A program made the translations under genes and the position numbers. A model generated the notes under the pieces. It saw only the letters and a list, made by a program, of their open reading frames with translations, was not told the DNA's origin and did no database searches. Positions 60,950 through 64,000 of a DNA stretch of 64,000 nucleotides are shown in pieces (the stretch's first letter is position 1; each line of letters begins with the position of its first letter). Origin of the DNA: Salegentibacter sp. Hel_I_6 (GTDB taxonomy: Bacteria; Bacteroidota; Bacteroidia; Flavobacteriales; Flavobacteriaceae); NCBI RefSeq assembly GCF_000745315.1, contig NZ_JQNQ01000001.1:558001-622000 (forward strand), in the 5' to 3' direction.

Positions 60950-61342
60950 ATGAATATAGAAAGCCCAAAAGTTACTGCAGATAAAAGTCAGCAGGAAATG
61001 TTTAATTTTTTAACTAAGGTTGAAAATTATGAACAATTAATGCCGGAAAGCAAAGAAGTATTTGAAGTTAGAGATGAAAAAACTTTTGTTTTTGGCCTTA
61101 AAGGAATGCCTGTAATAAAATTAGAAATCCAGGAAACCGTAGAGCCAGAATTGGTTGTTCTTGGATCTACTTCAGATAAGTTTGATTTTAAATTAAAAGC
61201 ACATATTGCCGCTTTAAACGAAAATAAGAGCGAAGTGCAAATGGAGTTTGAAGGTGAATTCAACGCGATGATGGCTATGATGGTTAAAAAACCATTAACG
61301 AAATTCATAAATACTCTAGCTGAAAATATTGGAAAGTTATAG
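60950..61342 (+). CDS. SRPBCC-fold protein (coenzyme Q-binding/polyketide cyclase-like)
   Basis: A 130-residue cytosolic protein with the START/SRPBCC pattern: a long first strand, PKVTADKSQQEMFNFLTKVENYEQLMPE where short helices follow, then strands and a C-terminal helix MAMMVKKPLTKFINTLAENI. These domains bind hydrophobic ligands in a cavity; no catalytic residues are evident. It stands between pyrE and birA, a stable neighbourhood in Flavobacteriaceae as far as I recall. Its role is unknown. Confidence 0.75.
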   Translation: MNIESPKVTADKSQQEMFNFLTKVENYEQLMPESKEVFEVRDEKTFVFGLKGMPVIKLEIQETVEPELVVLGSTSDKFDFKLKAHIAALNENKSEVQMEFEGEFNAMMAMMVKKPLTKFINTLAENIGKL

Positions 61343-61381
61343 TTCTAAAAAACTTTTATTTTAAATCAGTATCCTTCAAAT

Positions 61382-61427
61382 TTCAGGTTCTGGCTTGAGG
61401 TGAATTAATATCAAGTTAGAACCTGAA
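61382..61427. other. Imperfect long hairpin between SRPBCC (+) and birA (-)
   Basis: TTCAGGTTCT (61382-61391) pairs with AGAACCTGAA (61418-61427), and inside it CTTGA (61394-61398) pairs with TCAAG (61411-61415). No run of T follows on either strand, so it is not a classical terminator, but its position between convergent genes suggests an end-of-transcript function. Confidence 0.5.
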
Positions 61428-61468
61428 TCATGTTCACCAGGTTAACGTAATGTATTTAAGAAATACGT

Positions 61469-62200
61469 TTAATACATCAGTTTTATCTCTTTTAATTCAA
61501 AGGTTTTAAACACAGCATCTTCTATTTCCAGATTCAATCTTCCTGAAGTAGTCACGCCCCGGATAATCCCGGTTAAATATTCGCCATTTGGCAGCTGAAA
61601 TGTTGAAACCTGCCCTCTTCGGAACATATTTTTCGCATATTCCTCTAAAATATAGGTTTCAGATTTAGCATTAATTTGAATTAATTTTTTTTCAAATTCA
61701 TCGGTGATATTCTTTAGCAATTCATCAAGATCAAAATTATTTCCGGTAGATAATTTAAGTGAAGATGCTTGTGGCAGGCCTGGAAAATTGGTCTGATTTA
61801 CGTTAAGTCCAACCCCTATGACCGAAGCTGCTATTTCATTATTTTTCAGAATATTTTCAATAAGAATTCCGCTTATTTTATAGCGCGCTGACATTATGTC
61901 GTTAGGCCATTTCACTTTTAGGGCAGGAACATTGAATTTATTCAAGACTTTAAGAATAGATAAAGATACCGCGGCACTCATCAAAAATTGATGGTTTATA
62001 TTTACTCTAATTTTTGGGTATAGTACGCTAAAAGTAAGGTTCTCCCCTGCATTTGAATTCCATCCGGACCCTCGCTGCCCGCGTCCTTTTGTTTGCTCGT
62101 GAGCAACTACACATACCGGCTCAAAGGACGTATTCCCGCGGTAGAGTTCCCGGGCAAATTCATTAGTAGAATTGGTGGCATTAACTTTGATTATACGCAT
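61469..62200 (-). CDS. birA: Biotin--[acetyl-CoA-carboxylase] ligase
   Basis: A 243-residue monofunctional biotin protein ligase that makes biotinyl-AMP and transfers biotin to the carrier Lys of acetyl-CoA carboxylase. The biotin/ATP loop is TKGRGQRGSGWNSNAGENL near 38-56, followed by VKWPNDIMSARYKISGILIE near 98 with the catalytic Lys and Asp. It lacks the N-terminal winged-helix repressor domain of E. coli BirA, so it probably is only an enzyme. The C-terminal domain (FQLPNGEYLTGIIRGVTTSG) is shortened but present. It is divergent from rsfS. Confidence 0.92.
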   Translation of the reverse strand: MRIIKVNATNSTNEFARELYRGNTSFEPVCVVAHEQTKGRGQRGSGWNSNAGENLTFSVLYPKIRVNINHQFLMSAAVSLSILKVLNKFNVPALKVKWPNDIMSARYKISGILIENILKNNEIAASVIGVGLNVNQTNFPGLPQASSLKLSTGNNFDLDELLKNITDEFEKKLIQINAKSETYILEEYAKNMFRRGQVSTFQLPNGEYLTGIIRGVTTSGRLNLEIEDAVFKTFELKEIKLMY

Positions 62201-62269
62201 AATAATAGTTAGAAATGAAACGGGCGTTAAATGTTATGTAAACAAAGCCTATAAACAGCTAAAAAGTAA

Positions 62270-62277
62270 TAACTTTG
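62270..62277 (+). promoter_or_regulatory. -7 element of rsfS-ftsH promoter
   Basis: TAACTTTG is an exact TAnnTTTG, 18 bases before the rsfS ATG. The -33 box is not clear. Confidence 0.45.
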
Positions 62278-62295
62278 CGAAAATAATTAATTTTA

Positions 62296-62667
62296 ATGGC
62301 AAAAAAAGAACAGAACAACGATCAACTTATTGCGCATATAATTAAAGGAATTGAAGAAGTAAAAGGTAACGATATTGATATTCTTGACCTTAGGCAAATA
62401 GAAAACACCGTATGTGATTACTTTATTATTTGCAACGGTACTTCCAACACACAGGTAAACGCCATCGTGAATTCCATTCAAAAAACTGTAAGTAAAGCTC
62501 TTAAAGATAAACCCTGGCACGTAGAAGGCGGTGAGAACGCAGAGTGGGTACTATTAGATTATGTAAATGTGGTAGTTCACGTTTTTCAAAAGCATATACG
62601 AGAGTTTTACGATATTGAAAGTCTTTGGGGGGATGCAAAAATCACTTCCATAGAAACCAATTATTAA
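62296..62667 (+). CDS. rsfS: Ribosomal silencing factor RsfS
   Basis: A 123-residue RsfS/Iojap protein that binds L14 on the large subunit and blocks subunit joining under nutrient limitation. Family phrases: DIDILDLRQIENTVCDYFII, CNGTSNTQVNAIVNSI, PWHVEGGENAEWVLLDYVNV with the conserved Gly/Trp, VVHVFQKHIREFYDIESLWGDA. Nearly all of the length is the domain. It is 24 bases upstream of ftsH, an order typical of Bacteroidota. Confidence 0.95.
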   Translation: MAKKEQNNDQLIAHIIKGIEEVKGNDIDILDLRQIENTVCDYFIICNGTSNTQVNAIVNSIQKTVSKALKDKPWHVEGGENAEWVLLDYVNVVVHVFQKHIREFYDIESLWGDAKITSIETNY

Positions 62668-62691
62668 TTATTTAATTTAGAATTACCCAGA

Positions 62692-64000
62692 ATGGCGAAA
62701 CAGCAACCCAAAAAAAATGCAGATCCTAAAAAGCCAAAGTTCAGTGCTTACTGGATTTATGCTGCTATAATTATAGTATTTCTCGGAATAAATTTCTTTA
62801 GCGGAGGCGGCTTTAGCGAGCCCGCACAAACCAATCCGGCTGAATTTCTAACTTACCTTAGAGATGGGGATGTAAAAAAAGTTGAAATTGTAAACCGGAA
62901 GCAAGCCAAAGTTTACCTTACCGATGAAGCTGCACAAAAAGATATTCATAAAAAAGCTAACGATCCTGAGTTATTTAACACTGGTGCAGAAACCCCTGCT
63001 TATAGTTTTGAGTTTGGAGATTTGCAGAATCTTGAAGATGACATTAAGGAAATTAAGGCAGAAAATAATCTAGACACTACTGTTGTTTACGATACTCAAA
63101 GCAATGTTTGGGGAGAAGTTTTCTGGGCATTATTACCTTTTATATTAATAATTGGAGTTTGGATTTTTATTATGAAAAAAATGAGCTCTGGAGCCGGTGG
63201 CGGTGCAGGAGGTCAGATTTTTAATATCGGGAAATCAAAAGCTAAATTATTCGATCAAAATACCGATGTTAAAACATCCTTTAAAGATGTTGCCGGTTTA
63301 GAAGGTGCTAAAGAAGAAGTTCAGGAAATAGTAGATTTCCTTAAGCATCCAGATAAATATACTTCTCTTGGTGGTAAGATCCCAAAAGGAGCTTTACTGG
63401 TAGGCCCTCCAGGAACAGGTAAAACTTTATTGGCGAAAGCTGTTGCCGGTGAAGCCAAAGTACCTTTCTTTTCCCTTTCAGGATCAGATTTCGTAGAGAT
63501 GTTTGTAGGAGTTGGTGCTTCCAGGGTTCGTGATTTGTTTAAACAGGCCAAAGAGAAATCACCATCAATCATTTTTATTGATGAAATTGATGCGATTGGA
63601 CGTGCACGTGGAAAAAGTAATTTTTCAGGATCTAACGATGAACGTGAAAATACTTTAAACCAGTTATTAACTGAAATGGATGGTTTTGGAACCAACACCA
63701 ATGTGATTGTTGTTGCAGCAACCAACCGTGCAGATGTACTGGATAAAGCTTTAATGAGAGCAGGACGTTTTGACCGACAGATCTATGTTGATCTTCCAGA
63801 TTTAAATGAGCGTAAAGAAATTTTTGAAGTTCACCTTAAGCCACTTAAAAAAGTAGCCGAAGAACTTGATACCGAATTTTTAGCAAAACAAACTCCAGGT
63901 TTTTCTGGAGCTGATATTGCCAATGTTTGTAATGAAGCTGCACTTATTGCTGCCCGTAAAGGCAACAAAGCAGTAGGAAAACAAGATTTTCTTGACGCTG
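62692..64000 (+). CDS. ftsH: ATP-dependent zinc metalloprotease FtsH, 3' end cut by window
   Basis: The first 436 residues of FtsH, a membrane-bound AAA+ protease. The ATG at 62692 (MAKQQPKKNADPKKPK) opens it. A first membrane segment is at about 20-38 (YWIYAAIIIVFLGINFF), a periplasmic domain, and a second segment near 145-160 (LLPFILIIGVWIFIMKK). Then come Walker A GPPGTGKTLLAK near 236, Walker B IIFIDEIDAIGRARG near 294 and the arginine finger region RAGRFDRQIYV near 360. The zinc HEAGH motif should follow outside the window. Confidence 0.97.
   Translation, partial: MAKQQPKKNADPKKPKFSAYWIYAAIIIVFLGINFFSGGGFSEPAQTNPAEFLTYLRDGDVKKVEIVNRKQAKVYLTDEAAQKDIHKKANDPELFNTGAETPAYSFEFGDLQNLEDDIKEIKAENNLDTTVVYDTQSNVWGEVFWALLPFILIIGVWIFIMKKMSSGAGGGAGGQIFNIGKSKAKLFDQNTDVKTSFKDVAGLEGAKEEVQEIVDFLKHPDKYTSLGGKIPKGALLVGPPGTGKTLLAKAVAGEAKVPFFSLSGSDFVEMFVGVGASRVRDLFKQAKEKSPSIIFIDEIDAIGRARGKSNFSGSNDERENTLNQLLTEMDGFGTNTNVIVVAATNRADVLDKALMRAGRFDRQIYVDLPDLNERKEIFEVHLKPLKKVAEELDTEFLAKQTPGFSGADIANVCNEAALIAARKGNKAVGKQDFLDA

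Noticed and set aside
1..64000. CRISPR arrays, insertion sequences, prophage or defence systems
   Set aside because: No direct-repeat arrays, transposase or integrase motifs, and no restriction or toxin-antitoxin gene pairs were seen; MazG here is the pyrophosphohydrolase, not a toxin system.

Overview
The window reads as a chromosomal, mostly housekeeping stretch of an AT-rich member of the Bacteroidota, most likely a marine Flavobacteriaceae of the Gramella/Salegentibacter/Zunongwangia kind (the genus is an inference). Support comes from a GldI-type gliding lipoprotein, a BshB1 bacillithiol enzyme, a DUF3810 protein, many short lipoprotein signals ending in SC-G/N/D, a SusD-free TonB receptor locus, and promoters of the Bacteroidota form TTTG-N19-TAnnTTTG (clearest before tRNA-His and ndk). 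I see no rRNA, insertion sequence, prophage, CRISPR array or defence island.

Layout. 1-561: start of a CNNM/CorB-like membrane protein cut by the window edge. 744-4749: a TesA-like lipoprotein esterase divergent from a YbbA/YbbP-type ABC exporter, the same pairing as in E. coli. 4861-5040: a multi-hairpin intergenic element, then an unrecognised secreted protein (5077-5670). 5757-10469: a lipoprotein made of two copies of one beta-propeller-like unit, an MFS permease and a MATE exporter. 10767-13721: a CxxC mini-protein, an Asp/Glu racemase, a lipoprotein gene broken by one base in a T8 run, a PAS-like/LuxR regulator and a deoxyribonucleotidase. 13800-20507: a SerB-like/SerA fusion, lipoprotein azurin, an M3 peptidase, Ndk and a PhoD-like phosphatase. 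20624-25064: NrnA-like DHH phosphoesterase, GldI and a cyclophilin-FKBP fusion (a probable operon), then PepD. 25210-33152: DUF3810 protease-like protein, two adjacent secreted amidohydrolase proteins with three amidohydrolase-like units of which only one keeps the HxH metal motif, an SpoU rRNA/tRNA methyltransferase and an M48 protease.

33191-37170: rsh-fur-purA, probably one operon, with overlapping palindromes just before fur. 37282-38905: two Tat-exported ferritin-like proteins in tandem. 39162-49550: a co-directional run with an OstA/LptA-like protein, class III aminotransferase, TPR protein, two overlapping DUF368 (polyprenyl-phosphate translocase family) genes, aroE, a DUF349 protein and a methyltransferase. 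49553-53945: MazG, tRNA-His, BshB1, a trans-sulfuration-type PLP enzyme and a zinc alcohol dehydrogenase. 54121-59616: a PQQ-type sugar dehydrogenase with a TonB receptor, and an M14 carboxypeptidase lipoprotein. 59584-64000: NUDIX, pyrE, SRPBCC, birA, rsfS and the start of ftsH.

Functionally the window joins envelope biogenesis (LptA-like, DUF368, lipoproteins, folding isomerases), stringent response and nucleotide metabolism (Rsh, PurA, PyrE, Ndk, MazG, NrnA), and thiol/amino acid metabolism (BshB1, PLP lyase, SerA). I did not find a clear novel defence or mobile system. The observations most worth a second look are the T8 frameshift lipoprotein, the degenerate/intact amidohydrolase set, the structured intergenic element at 4861-5040, the palindromes before fur, the SerB-SerA fusion and the tandem DUF368 genes.
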